From Pseudomonadota bacterium (GTDB lineage: Bacteria; Pseudomonadota; Alphaproteobacteria; Rhizobiales; Devosiaceae): a DNA stretch of 23,786 nucleotides. Where the stretch lies: NCBI GenBank assembly GCA_023390785.1, contig JAEWCE010000240.1:1-23786 (forward strand), read 5' to 3'. The notes beneath the pieces were generated by a model. It saw only the letters and a list, made by a program, of their open reading frames with translations, made no database searches and was not told the DNA's origin. Each line of letters begins with the position of its first letter. Within the stretch, counting starts at the first letter, position 1. This document shows positions 8,085-15,901 of the stretch, one piece after another. Made by a program: the position numbers and the translations under genes.

Positions 8085-8471
8085 TCAGCCTTTCGGTTCG
8101 ATCAAATCCCAGAGATTGCCGAACGGGTCCTCGAACACCGCCACCGTGCCGTAATCCTCGTGCCGCGGCGTCTCGTGAAATCGCACGCCGTGCGCCACGA
8201 AGCGCGCATGGTCGGCCGCAAAGTCGTCCGTCTCCATAAAGAAGCCGACGCGGCCCCCTGTTTGCCGCCCGATCGCCGCTCGCTGCGACTCGTCCGTGGC
8301 GCGGGCCAGCAGCAACCGGCCGCCAACCGGTCCGCTGACCACCACCCACCGCTTGCCGCCGCCCATGTCGGTGTCGGCGACCAGCGCCAGGCCCAGTACG
8401 TCGCGGTAGAACGCGATGGCACGGTCGTAATCATCGACCAGCACTGTTGTCATCGCCACGTGTGCGGTCAC
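8085..8471 (-). CDS. VOC (glyoxalase/bleomycin-resistance fold) protein
   Basis: A small vicinal-oxygen-chelate protein, about 128 residues. It shows the paired beta-alpha-beta-beta-beta modules: the first starts at MTTVLVDDYDRAIAFYRDVLGLALV, and the second ends with VAVFEDPFGNLWDLIEP, the usual C-terminal metal-ligand region. Members include glyoxalases, dioxygenases and drug-binding proteins; I cannot tell which this is. The frame is open from a GTG at 8513, but I prefer the GTG at 8471, which has a purine-rich GGCGAGGGG just upstream; an ATG at 8453 is a further alternative. It is transcribed toward the aldo/keto reductase and is divergent from dppA. The intervening 8472-8679 stretch holds no gene and no promoter I would defend. 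Confidence 0.82.
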   Translation of the reverse strand: MTAHVAMTTVLVDDYDRAIAFYRDVLGLALVADTDMGGGKRWVVVSGPVGGRLLLARATDESQRAAIGRQTGGRVGFFMETDDFAADHARFVAHGVRFHETPRHEDYGTVAVFEDPFGNLWDLIEPKG

Positions 8472-8679
8472 GGCCTGCCCCTCGCCTTCCCGGTTGACCA
8501 TTTGGTCAAACACACCAATCGCTTAGCCCCTTTCCGCCTCGCCACCGCACGAAAACCGCGTTCAACTGCAAGGCACTAGACGAATATTCCCGTTGCGGTT
8601 CGCCTCGAAAAACGCTTTGTTGCGCCCCAGGCTCGGGGTGGAAAGTGCCCGGAGCGCAAATAATCTTCGGGAGACATCC

Positions 8680-10272
8680 ATGAAATTCGCGAAAACCCTG
8701 CTGACCGCCGCGGCACTTGCCGTCGTGCTGGGCGGCAGCGCCTACGCCAAGACCCTCGTTTACTGCTCTGAGGCGTCGCCGGCCAATTTCGACCCCGGCA
8801 CCACCACCGGTGGTAACGACTATGATGCCGGCTCGCGTACGGTTTACAACCGCCTCGTCGAGTTCAAGCACGGCTCGACCGAAATCGAGCCCGGCCTTGC
8901 CGAGAGCTGGGATATTTCGCCTGACGGGCTGACCTATACATTCCACCTGCGCAAGGGTGTGAAGTTTGGCGCCACGGACTATTTCACGCCGACCCGCGAC
9001 TTCAACGCCGACGACGTGATCTTTTCGTTCATGCGTCAGCAGGACCAGTCGTCGCCGTGGTTCACCTATCTGCCCAACCTGAGCTACGACTACTACGTCG
9101 GCATGGACATGCCGAAATACACCAAAGAGTGGAAGAAGATCGACGACTACACCGTGCAGTTGACGCTCACCGAGCCCAACGCGCCGATGCTCGCCAACAT
9201 GGCGATGGACTTCGCCTCGATCCTATCGAAGGAATATGCCGACAAGCTGCAGGCCGACAACAAGATGCCCGATCTGGCTGCCAAGCCTGTTGGTACCGGC
9301 CCGTTTGTCTTCGTCGACTACCAGCTCGACACCACCATTCGCTACAAGGCCAACCCGGACTACTGGGCAGGCAAGGTTGCGCTCGACGACCTGATCTTCC
9401 AGATCACACCCGATGCCACCACTCGCCTGCAGAAGGTGCAGTCCGGCGAGTGCGACGTGATGGCCTACCCGAACCCGGCCGACGTGCCGGCGATCAAGGC
9501 CGACAGCAACCTCAACGTCTATAGCCAGGCCGGCCTCAACGTCGGCTACATGAGCTACAACGTCACGCAGCCGCCGTTCGACAATCCGGAGGTGCGCCAT
9601 GCCCTCAACATGGCGATCGACCGCGACGCCCTGATCAAGTCTCTGTTCCAGGAAGCGGGCGCCGTCCCGGCCGACAACCTGATCCCGCCCACGATGTGGT
9701 CGTGGAACAAGGACGTGAAGTTCGACAAGTACGATCCGGAAGCCGCCAAGAAGATCCTCGCGGCCAACAACGTCACGTCGATCGACCTGTGGGCGTCGGA
9801 TCGTTCGCGGCCGTATAACCCGAACTTCCAGCGTGCCGCGGAACTGATCCAGGCTGACTGGGCCAAGGTCGGCGTCACCGCCAAGATCACCACCGAGGAA
9901 TGGACCAAGTATCGCGAGGACGGCAAGAAGAAGGACCGCCCGGGTGCGTTCCAGATCGGCTGGTCGGGCGACAATGGCGACCCGGACAACTTCTTTGCGA
10001 CCCTGTTCTCCTGCTCGGCCATCGGCGTGTCGAACTACTCGAGCTGGTGCAACAAGGACTTCGAGAACGACATCCAGAAGGCCAAGACCACGGCCGATCA
10101 GGCCGAGCGCACCAAGTACTATGAGGACGCCCAGGTGATCTTCAACAAGGACGCGCCCGCGTTCCTTCTGGCCCACTCGCAGGTCTATGTCGTGACCGAC
10201 AAGAAGGTGACTGGCTACACCCAGGATCCGCTGGCGATGCATCGCTTCGACAACGTCGACGTCACCGAGTAA
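8680..10272 (+). CDS. dppA: dipeptide ABC transporter substrate-binding protein DppA
   Basis: The periplasmic binding protein of the transporter encoded by the following four genes. The 530-residue precursor begins with a clear Sec signal peptide (MKFAKTLLTAAALAVVLGG, cleavage after the AYA at residues 21-23). The mature protein opens KTLVYCSEASPANFDPG and continues YNRLVEFK, PGLAESW and TYTFHLRKGVKF, close to E. coli DppA. It belongs to the SBP_bac_5 family. Cysteines at VYCSE and GECDV, and the pair in FSCSAIGVSNYSSWC, match the DppA disulfide pattern. DppA-type proteins bind dipeptides, and some also heme or delta-aminolevulinate. The ATG at 8680 has CGGGAGA at 8668-8674; the longer frame upstream is not needed. 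First gene of dppABCDF; a stem-loop follows the stop. Confidence 0.94.
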   Translation: MKFAKTLLTAAALAVVLGGSAYAKTLVYCSEASPANFDPGTTTGGNDYDAGSRTVYNRLVEFKHGSTEIEPGLAESWDISPDGLTYTFHLRKGVKFGATDYFTPTRDFNADDVIFSFMRQQDQSSPWFTYLPNLSYDYYVGMDMPKYTKEWKKIDDYTVQLTLTEPNAPMLANMAMDFASILSKEYADKLQADNKMPDLAAKPVGTGPFVFVDYQLDTTIRYKANPDYWAGKVALDDLIFQITPDATTRLQKVQSGECDVMAYPNPADVPAIKADSNLNVYSQAGLNVGYMSYNVTQPPFDNPEVRHALNMAIDRDALIKSLFQEAGAVPADNLIPPTMWSWNKDVKFDKYDPEAAKKILAANNVTSIDLWASDRSRPYNPNFQRAAELIQADWAKVGVTAKITTEEWTKYREDGKKKDRPGAFQIGWSGDNGDPDNFFATLFSCSAIGVSNYSSWCNKDFENDIQKAKTTADQAERTKYYEDAQVIFNKDAPAFLLAHSQVYVVTDKKVTGYTQDPLAMHRFDNVDVTE

Positions 10273-10280
10273 GCGAACTA

Positions 10281-10310
10281 CGGGCGGCGCGAGGCAACTC
10301 GCGCCGCTCG
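10281..10310 (+). promoter_or_regulatory. intercistronic GCAA-tetraloop hairpin after dppA
   Basis: A 10-bp perfect stem, GCGGCGCGAG (10284-10293) and CTCGCGCCGC (10298-10307), closed by a GCAA loop of the stable GNRA type; three further pairs extend it to 10281-10310 (one G-U). There is no U tract and dppB starts 14 bases later. Binding-protein genes often carry such a hairpin to protect their 3' end from exonucleases, giving more binding protein than permease. That role is inferred. Confidence 0.75.
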
Positions 10311-10323
10311 TCTATCCAAGACA

Positions 10324-11331
10324 ATGCTGCGATTCATCCTCAACAAGATTGCCTTGATCGTGCCGACGCTGATCGGCATTACCATCTGTGCGTTCGGTTT
10401 CGTTCGCCTCCTGCCCGGCGATCCGATCCTCGCTCTCGCCGGTGAGCACGGCGTTACTCCCGAGCGCTATGAGCAGTTGAAGGTGCAGTTTGGCTTCGAT
10501 CTGCCGATCTGGCAGCAATACATCAACTATGTCAGCGGCATCCTGCAGGGCAATTTCGGCACCTCTATCGAAACCCATCGCCCTGTCATCCAGGAGTTCC
10601 TGACGCTGTTTCCGGCGACCATGGAACTGTCGTTGTGCGCCATTATCTTCGCCATCGTGCTGGGCATTCCGGCCGGCATCTTCGCTGCCACGCGGCGCGG
10701 CACCGTCGTCGACCAGGGGCTGATGGGCACGGCGCTCGTCGGCTATTCCATGCCCATCTTCTGGTGGGGCCTGCTGCTCATCATCTTCTTTTCGGGTTAT
10801 TTGCACTGGACGCCGGTGTCGGGCCGCATGGATGTCCGTTACTTCTTCAAGCCGATCACCGGCTTCATGCTCATCGACAGCCTGCTGTCGGGCCAGAAGG
10901 GCGCCTTCCAGTCGGCGGTATCACACCTGATCCTGCCCACCATCGTGCTCGGCACCATTCCGCTCGCCGTCATTGCCCGCCAAACCCGCTCGGCGATGCT
11001 CGAAGTCATGGGTGAGGACTATGTCCGCACCGCGCGGGCGAAAGGCCTCAAGCTCAGCCGCGTCATTGGCCTGCATGCCTTGCGCAACGCGCTCATTCCG
11101 GTGGTCACCACCATCGGCCTGCAGGTGGGTGTGCTGCTCGCCGGCGCCATTCTGACCGAGACCATCTTTGCCTGGCCAGGCATCGGCCGCTGGATGGTCG
11201 ATGCCATCTACAAGCGCGACTACGTCGTGGTGCAGTCGAGCCTGCTGCTCGTGGCCCTTATCGTCATGAGCGTGAACCTGCTCGTCGACGTGCTCTACGC
11301 CGTCATCAATCCGCGCATCCGGGTGCAGTAA
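10324..11331 (+). CDS. dppB: dipeptide ABC transporter permease DppB
   Basis: One of two inner-membrane permease subunits of the dipeptide importer. The 335-residue protein follows E. coli DppB almost block for block: MLRFILNKIALIVPTLIGIT, RLLPGDPI, GEHGVTPERYEQL, GYSMPIFWWGLLL, TPVSGRMD, SMLEV-type ATPase-coupling region (SAMLEVMGEDYVRTARAKGL, the EAA loop), GAILTETIFAWPGIGRW, and NLLVDVLYAVINPRIR at the C-terminus. It has six predicted membrane helices. The ATG at 10324 follows the hairpin region with only a weak ribosome site (AAGACA), which fits lower expression than dppA. Its TAA overlaps the dppC ATG by one base (TAATG), indicating coupled translation. Confidence 0.96.
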   Translation: MLRFILNKIALIVPTLIGITICAFGFVRLLPGDPILALAGEHGVTPERYEQLKVQFGFDLPIWQQYINYVSGILQGNFGTSIETHRPVIQEFLTLFPATMELSLCAIIFAIVLGIPAGIFAATRRGTVVDQGLMGTALVGYSMPIFWWGLLLIIFFSGYLHWTPVSGRMDVRYFFKPITGFMLIDSLLSGQKGAFQSAVSHLILPTIVLGTIPLAVIARQTRSAMLEVMGEDYVRTARAKGLKLSRVIGLHALRNALIPVVTTIGLQVGVLLAGAILTETIFAWPGIGRWMVDAIYKRDYVVVQSSLLLVALIVMSVNLLVDVLYAVINPRIRVQ

Positions 11332-12236
11332 TGGCCGAAACGACCGAAATTGCACCGGTGGTCAGTTCGCGCCGGTTCGCCGGACTCAGTGAGTTCTGGC
11401 ACTATTTCTCCCAGAGCCGCGGCGCCGTGATCGGCCTCGTCATCTTCGTCCTCCTGATCATTATCGCCCTGGTCGCGCCGCTGATTTCGCCGCACAGCCC
11501 GATCGAACAGTACAAGCAGTATTTCCTGCTGCCGCCGGCCTGGTCCCAGGGCGGCAATTCGTCCTTCCTGCTGGGCACCGACGCGGTCGGCCGCGATATC
11601 CTCTCGCGCCTGATCTACGGCTCGCGCTTTTCGCTGTTGATCGGCGCCATCGTCGTCGCCCTCTCGGTGCTGGGCGGCATCGTCCTCGGACTGGTGGCGG
11701 GCTATTTCCGCGGCTGGGTCGACGTCGTGATCATGCGCGTCATGGACCTGATCCTCGCCTTTCCGCCACTGCTGCTGGCGCTGGTGCTGGTTACCATCCT
11801 GGGGCCCGGCTTGCTCAACGCCATGCTCGCCATCGCCTTGACGCTGCAGCCCTATTTCGCCCGCCTGATCCGCGCGGCGACGATGTCGGAAAAGAACCGC
11901 GAATACGTGACCTCGGCACGGCTCGCCGGCGCCGGTCATTTGCGCCTGATGGTCGTGACCATCCTGCCCAACACGCTGGCCCCGATCATTGTGCAGGCAA
12001 CGCTCTGCTTCTCCGACGCCATCCTCGCCGCTGCGGCGCTCGGGTTCCTGGGGCTGGGCGCGCAACCGCCGACGCCAGAATGGGGCACGATGCTCGCCAA
12101 CGCCCGCGAGTTCATCCAGCGCGCGCCCTGGGTGGTGACCTTCCCGGGCCTGTGCATTCTCGTCACCGTTCTTGCCATCAACCTCGTCGGTGACGGCCTC
12201 CGCGATGCCCTCGATCCCAAACTGAAGCGGAGCTGA
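11331..12236 (+). CDS. dppC: dipeptide ABC transporter permease DppC
   Basis: The second permease subunit, 301 residues. The N-terminal OppC_N region (FWHYFSQSRGAVIGLVIFVLLI) is followed by APLISPHSP, FLLGTDAVGRDILSRLIYGSRFSL, the coupling EAA loop REYVTSARLAGAGH, LPNTLAPIIVQATL, AALGFLGLGAQPPTPEWG, and the C-terminal NLVGDGLRDALDPKL, all typical of DppC/OppC. It has about six membrane helices. The start overlaps the dppB stop by one base. After its TGA (12234-12236), 91 bases including a palindromic repeat separate it from dppD, unlike the tight overlaps elsewhere in the operon. Confidence 0.96.
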   Translation: MAETTEIAPVVSSRRFAGLSEFWHYFSQSRGAVIGLVIFVLLIIIALVAPLISPHSPIEQYKQYFLLPPAWSQGGNSSFLLGTDAVGRDILSRLIYGSRFSLLIGAIVVALSVLGGIVLGLVAGYFRGWVDVVIMRVMDLILAFPPLLLALVLVTILGPGLLNAMLAIALTLQPYFARLIRAATMSEKNREYVTSARLAGAGHLRLMVVTILPNTLAPIIVQATLCFSDAILAAAALGFLGLGAQPPTPEWGTMLANAREFIQRAPWVVTFPGLCILVTVLAINLVGDGLRDALDPKLKRS

Positions 12237-12238
12237 CA

Positions 12239-12285
12239 CGCATGGCCCCGAAAAGTGTACGGCGGTTTTCGGACCAGGCCATGCG
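12239..12285. repeat. 47-bp Hyphomicrobiales-type palindromic repeat inside the dpp operon
   Basis: Outer arms CGCATGGCC (12239-12247) and GGCCATGCG (12277-12285) are perfect inverted repeats. Directly inside lie CCGAAAA (12248-12254) and TTTTCGG (12266-12272), also perfectly inverted. The CCGAAAAGTG ... GGTTTTCGG ... CATGCG pattern resembles an intergenic palindrome I know to be dispersed in many Rhizobiales genomes, there often with CATGATC arms. It begins two bases after the dppC stop and would form a strong hairpin in the operon mRNA. No second copy is in this window. Confidence 0.75.
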
Positions 12286-12327
12286 CACAAGAGCGGCAGC
12301 GCGTGCGACTGCACGGAGCATGCGCTG

Positions 12328-13164
12328 ATGCCGCTTCTCGATATCCGGAACCTCACCGTCTCCTTCGACACCTCGGTCGGCCTGTTCAAGGCCGTCGAGG
12401 GCATCGACCTCAGCGTCGATGCGCGCGAGGTGTTGGCAATCGTGGGCGAGTCCGGCTCAGGCAAGTCCGTCGAAATGCTGGCCGTCATGGGCTTGCTGCC
12501 GGCGACGGCCACCGTCACCGCCGATCGCATGGAGTTCGACGGCAAGGACATGCTCAACATGCCGCGCGCCCAGCGACGCCAGATCATCGGCCGCGACATC
12601 GCCATGATCTTCCAGGAGCCGATCGCCTCGCTCAACCCGTGCTTCACGGTAGGCTTCCAGATCGAGGAGGTGCTGCGCTTCCATCTGGGGATGGACCGCA
12701 AGGCCCGCCGCGCCCGCGCCATCGAGTTGCTCGAACAGGTTGGCATTGGCGATGCCGAGCAGCGCCTCAAATCCTTTCCGCATCAGATGTCGGGCGGCCA
12801 GTGCCAGCGCGTGATGATCGCCATGGCCATCGCCTGCAATCCCAAGCTGCTGATCGCCGACGAGCCGACCACGGCCCTCGACGTTACCATCCAGAAGCAG
12901 ATTCTCGACCTCCTGGTGCGGCTGCAGGCCGCCCATGGCATGGGCCTCATCATGATCACCCACAACATCGGCGTCGTCGCCGAAACCGCCGACCGGGTGA
13001 TCGTGCAGTATCGCGGGCACAAGATGGAGGAGTCGGATGTTCTGACCCTCTTCACCGCGCCCAAATCTGGCTATACCCGCGCGCTGCTCTCGGCGCTGCC
13101 CGAAAATGCCACCGGCGATCGCCTGCCCACCATAGGCGATTATCGTGCGGAGGCCGCGCCGTGA
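12328..13164 (+). CDS. dppD: dipeptide ABC transporter ATP-binding protein DppD
   Basis: One of two ATPase subunits energising the Dpp importer, 278 residues. Walker A GESGSGKS (40-47), Q-loop IFQEP, signature MSGGQCQR (an unusual Cys where Met or Arg is common), Walker B LLIADEPTTALD and the H-loop ITHNIG are present. The C-terminus is short: after APKSGYTRALLSALP it ends within 25 residues. The oligopeptide-transporter C-terminal extension with clustered cysteines seen in E. coli DppD (about 327 residues) is missing. The HPYT motif has become SGYT. An ATG eight bases upstream opens only a two-codon frame (ATGCGCTGA); the ATG at 12328 has GGAG at 12314-12317. Its stop overlaps the dppF GTG (GTGA). 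Confidence 0.93.
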   Translation: MPLLDIRNLTVSFDTSVGLFKAVEGIDLSVDAREVLAIVGESGSGKSVEMLAVMGLLPATATVTADRMEFDGKDMLNMPRAQRRQIIGRDIAMIFQEPIASLNPCFTVGFQIEEVLRFHLGMDRKARRARAIELLEQVGIGDAEQRLKSFPHQMSGGQCQRVMIAMAIACNPKLLIADEPTTALDVTIQKQILDLLVRLQAAHGMGLIMITHNIGVVAETADRVIVQYRGHKMEESDVLTLFTAPKSGYTRALLSALPENATGDRLPTIGDYRAEAAP

Positions 13165-13997
13165 CCGTGCCCGTCCTCGAAACTCGCCATGTGGTGCGCG
13201 ACTACCATGTCGGCGGTGGCCTGTTTGGCAAGGCGGGTGTCGTTCATGCCGTCAAGGATGCCTCGCTCAAGGTGGAAAAGGGCAAGACGCTGGCCATCGT
13301 CGGTGAATCTGGCTCTGGCAAGTCCACCCTTGCCCGCATTCTCACCATGATCGATGCCCCCACCGCCGGCGAATTGCTGATCGAGGGCGAGACCGTCGAT
13401 ATTCGCCGCCATGGGGTGCGCAAGGATCTGCGCCGTAAGGTGCAGATGGTGTTCCAGAACCCCTATGGCTCGCTCAACCCGCGCCAGAAGATCGGCGACG
13501 TGCTCGCCGAGCCGCTCGCCATCAACACCTCGATGCCCGCCGGCGAGCGCCGCGACCGGGCGCAGGAAATGCTGAAGAAGGTCGGGCTCGGTCCCGAGCA
13601 CTTCAACCGCTATCCGCATATGTTCTCGGGCGGCCAGCGCCAGCGCATCGCCATTGCGCGGGCCCTGATGCTCAATCCGTCCCTGCTGGTCCTCGATGAG
13701 CCGGTGTCGGCGCTCGATCTGTCGGTGCAGGCGCAGATCCTCAATTTGCTGGCCGACCTTCAGGACGAGTTCCAGCTCACCTATGTGTTCATCAGCCATG
13801 ACCTGTCGGTGGTGCGCTACATCGCCGACGACGTGATGGTGATGTACCTCGGCGATGTGGTGGAGCACGGAACGCGCGACGAGGTCTTCGCCAATCCACA
13901 GCACCCCTATACTCGCCAGCTCTTCGCCGCGACGCCCCGCGCCGATGTCGAGCACATCAAGGCGCGTCTCGCCAAGCGCTCGGCCGTCCCTGCGTAG
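13161..13997 (+). CDS. dppF: dipeptide ABC transporter ATP-binding protein DppF
   Basis: The second ATPase subunit, 278 residues. It has Walker A GESGSGKST (48-56), Q-loop VFQNPYGSLNPR, signature FSGGQRQR, Walker B LLVLDEPVSALDLSVQ, the H-loop FISHDLSVV, and the C-terminal NPQHPYTRQLF. As in DppD, the protein ends soon after the HPYT motif, without the Cys-containing tail of the E. coli protein (334 residues). The frame is open far upstream through dppD, but the true start is GTG at 13161: it overlaps the dppD stop by four bases and has GGAGG at 13149-13153. It is the last dpp gene. The following 98 bases show no terminator hairpin, so read-through into the EAL-domain gene is possible. Confidence 0.94.
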   Translation: MTVPVLETRHVVRDYHVGGGLFGKAGVVHAVKDASLKVEKGKTLAIVGESGSGKSTLARILTMIDAPTAGELLIEGETVDIRRHGVRKDLRRKVQMVFQNPYGSLNPRQKIGDVLAEPLAINTSMPAGERRDRAQEMLKKVGLGPEHFNRYPHMFSGGQRQRIAIARALMLNPSLLVLDEPVSALDLSVQAQILNLLADLQDEFQLTYVFISHDLSVVRYIADDVMVMYLGDVVEHGTRDEVFANPQHPYTRQLFAATPRADVEHIKARLAKRSAVPA

Positions 13998-14095
13998 TTA
14001 TCCTAATCCCTTGCCTGAATTCGCGTTTTTCTGCTTAGCCGGAAATTAAGTGCGGCCGCTTACCATTTCCCGCGTCAACCACGGGACAGAGCGAC

Positions 14096-15892
14096 TTGGC
14101 AAGGCCGCCGGAGACCACCGCATTCACTGTGCCCGCCGGGCCGGTGCCGGCAGCCGCGACGGTGCTGCCCTTTGGGAAGCGGCCGCTGCGCACCTTCGCG
14201 CTCGTCGTCGCCCTGCCGGTGTTCCTGCTCTATGTCATGAGTGTGGTCCTGGTCATCGCTGCTCTTGCCATCATGGCCGGGGAGATGGACCGGCTGGAGG
14301 TGCAGCGCAGCCTCACCTCCATGCACGCCGCGCTCGGTTCCGTGCTCAACGATCTCAGTAGCGCCGTCGCCGACGAAGGGACCTGGGACGAAGCTTACCT
14401 CAACGTCGTGATCAAGCCCGATCCGGCCTGGCTCGACGCCACCTGGGGCGCTGCCGCGCGCCTCGGGCAGAGCTACGACAGCGTCTTTGTCACCGACCAG
14501 GCGGGCGACATCGTCTTCGGCCAGACTGCGACAGGGTCGATCACCGGTAACATTGCAACGCGCATTCCGGCGGCGCACACCATGCTGGCCAATCTCGACA
14601 AGGGCATCGCCGCCACCGGTGATGCCACCCCGGTCAGCGGCTTTGCCGCCGATCCCGATGGCAGCATCGGACTCGCCGCCATCAGCATTCACAATGCCGC
14701 TCCCGGCCAACTGGCGGTGCCACGGGGAACTCGGCGCATCCTGTGGATCGGCCGGCACCTGACCCCCGGATTGCTGCAGGACATTGCGGTCCGCTACCAG
14801 AGCCCGCTCGCCGGGCTCGATGCGACGCCCGATGCCGGCATGTCGACCATGATCATCAAGGATGCGGACGGCAAGCCAGTGGGTACGCTCGCCTGGACTC
14901 CGGACCGCCCGGGCCAAACCGCCTTCGATCGTGCCCTTATGGTGGCCACTGGGGTGTTTTTCGTCATCGGGGTGGTGCTGGCGCTGTGCCTTGCCGCGAT
15001 CCGGCGCGCTTTCGTGCGCCGCGCCGAACAGGTGGCCACGGTGCAGACGGCTACCCTCGAGGCCGCGGCCAGCTCCACGCTTGTCGCTGCCGGTGTGCCG
15101 GCGGCCGCGCCCGAGCCGGCGCCCGCCGAGATCGAGCTCGGTCCGGCCAGCGGCGTCAACGCCGTCGACTTCATCATCGAATATCAGCCGATCCTCGATC
15201 TGCGCTCGGAAGCGCTGCTGGGCGCCGAGGCCCTGCTGCGCTGGAACAGGCCAGACGGTACCTTCCTTACCCAGGAATCGCTGTCTCCCCGCGAGCGCGC
15301 CAGGCTGCTCGACCGAGCCGGAATCATCGCGCTCCGGCGAGTGGCGGCCGAGATCGCGCCGCTGCTCGGTGTCGCCGTGACCCTCACCGTAACGCCCGAG
15401 CAACTGCAGAGCGGGGTCTATTCGGAGAAGGTCATCGGCACGCTCGGCGCCACCCATCTTCCCGCCGCGCGCCTCCAGCTGGCCGTCGACACACCGCTGC
15501 TCCCACCGGTCGCCGAAATCGCCGCCTCGATCGGCGAGTTGCGCCAGTTCGGCGTCTCGGTGGCGCTCGCCGACTTCTCCATCGATCCGACGACGGCCGC
15601 CTATCTCGACGCCCAGCTCGTCAATCGGGTGCGCCTCGCTCCCGCGCTTACCGGCAGGACTGACGGCGGCGCGGCGCACGAGACGCTGCTCGCCGCTACG
15701 GTCGACGCGGCGCGTACCGCGGGTCTCGCCATCACCGTCCCCGGTCTCGAGCGGCGGGAGCAGGCCGCCAAGCTGCTGCGCCTCGGCTGCCGCGAATTCC
15801 AGGGTGAGCTGCTGTCGCGTCCGCTGCCGCTCGCCGCATTAACGCAATTGGTGCTGGCCCCGCCCAGGCCGGCGGCGCGCAAGGCTGGCTGA
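14096..15892 (+). CDS. membrane-anchored CHASE4-like sensor with degenerate EAL domain
   Basis: A 598-residue protein: a helix at about 34-61, a periplasmic sensor of about 220 residues with a CHASE4-like signature (VADEGTWDEAYLNVV, then YDSVFVTDQAGDIVFG), a second helix at about 281-302, an Ala/Pro-rich linker, and an EAL domain (about 357-590). No GGDEF domain is present. The EAL triplet survives (GAEALLRW, 378-380), as does QGELLSRPLP, but other catalytic positions are altered: the Asn of the NLS strand is TVT (431-433), the next Glu is replaced (LAVDT), DDFG reads ADFS (492-495), and IKID is VRLA. It is therefore probably not an active c-di-GMP phosphodiesterase; a c-di-GMP receptor or protein-interaction role is possible. 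The TTG start at 14096 is uncertain, as no good ribosome site is visible. It lies 98 bases after dppF on the same strand. Confidence 0.82.
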   Translation: MARPPETTAFTVPAGPVPAAATVLPFGKRPLRTFALVVALPVFLLYVMSVVLVIAALAIMAGEMDRLEVQRSLTSMHAALGSVLNDLSSAVADEGTWDEAYLNVVIKPDPAWLDATWGAAARLGQSYDSVFVTDQAGDIVFGQTATGSITGNIATRIPAAHTMLANLDKGIAATGDATPVSGFAADPDGSIGLAAISIHNAAPGQLAVPRGTRRILWIGRHLTPGLLQDIAVRYQSPLAGLDATPDAGMSTMIIKDADGKPVGTLAWTPDRPGQTAFDRALMVATGVFFVIGVVLALCLAAIRRAFVRRAEQVATVQTATLEAAASSTLVAAGVPAAAPEPAPAEIELGPASGVNAVDFIIEYQPILDLRSEALLGAEALLRWNRPDGTFLTQESLSPRERARLLDRAGIIALRRVAAEIAPLLGVAVTLTVTPEQLQSGVYSEKVIGTLGATHLPAARLQLAVDTPLLPPVAEIAASIGELRQFGVSVALADFSIDPTTAAYLDAQLVNRVRLAPALTGRTDGGAAHETLLAATVDAARTAGLAITVPGLERREQAAKLLRLGCREFQGELLSRPLPLAALTQLVLAPPRPAARKAG

Positions 15893-15901
15893 CCCCGCGC
15901 C

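Noticed and set aside
8472..8679. Possible promoter boxes between the VOC gene and dppA
   Set aside because: Only partial TTG-type hexamers without a paired -10 at the right spacing; not supportable by eye.
9223..10242. A 339-codon minus-strand frame opposite dppA
   Set aside because: It is a shadow of the strongly recognisable dppA; no ribosome site or motif was seen.
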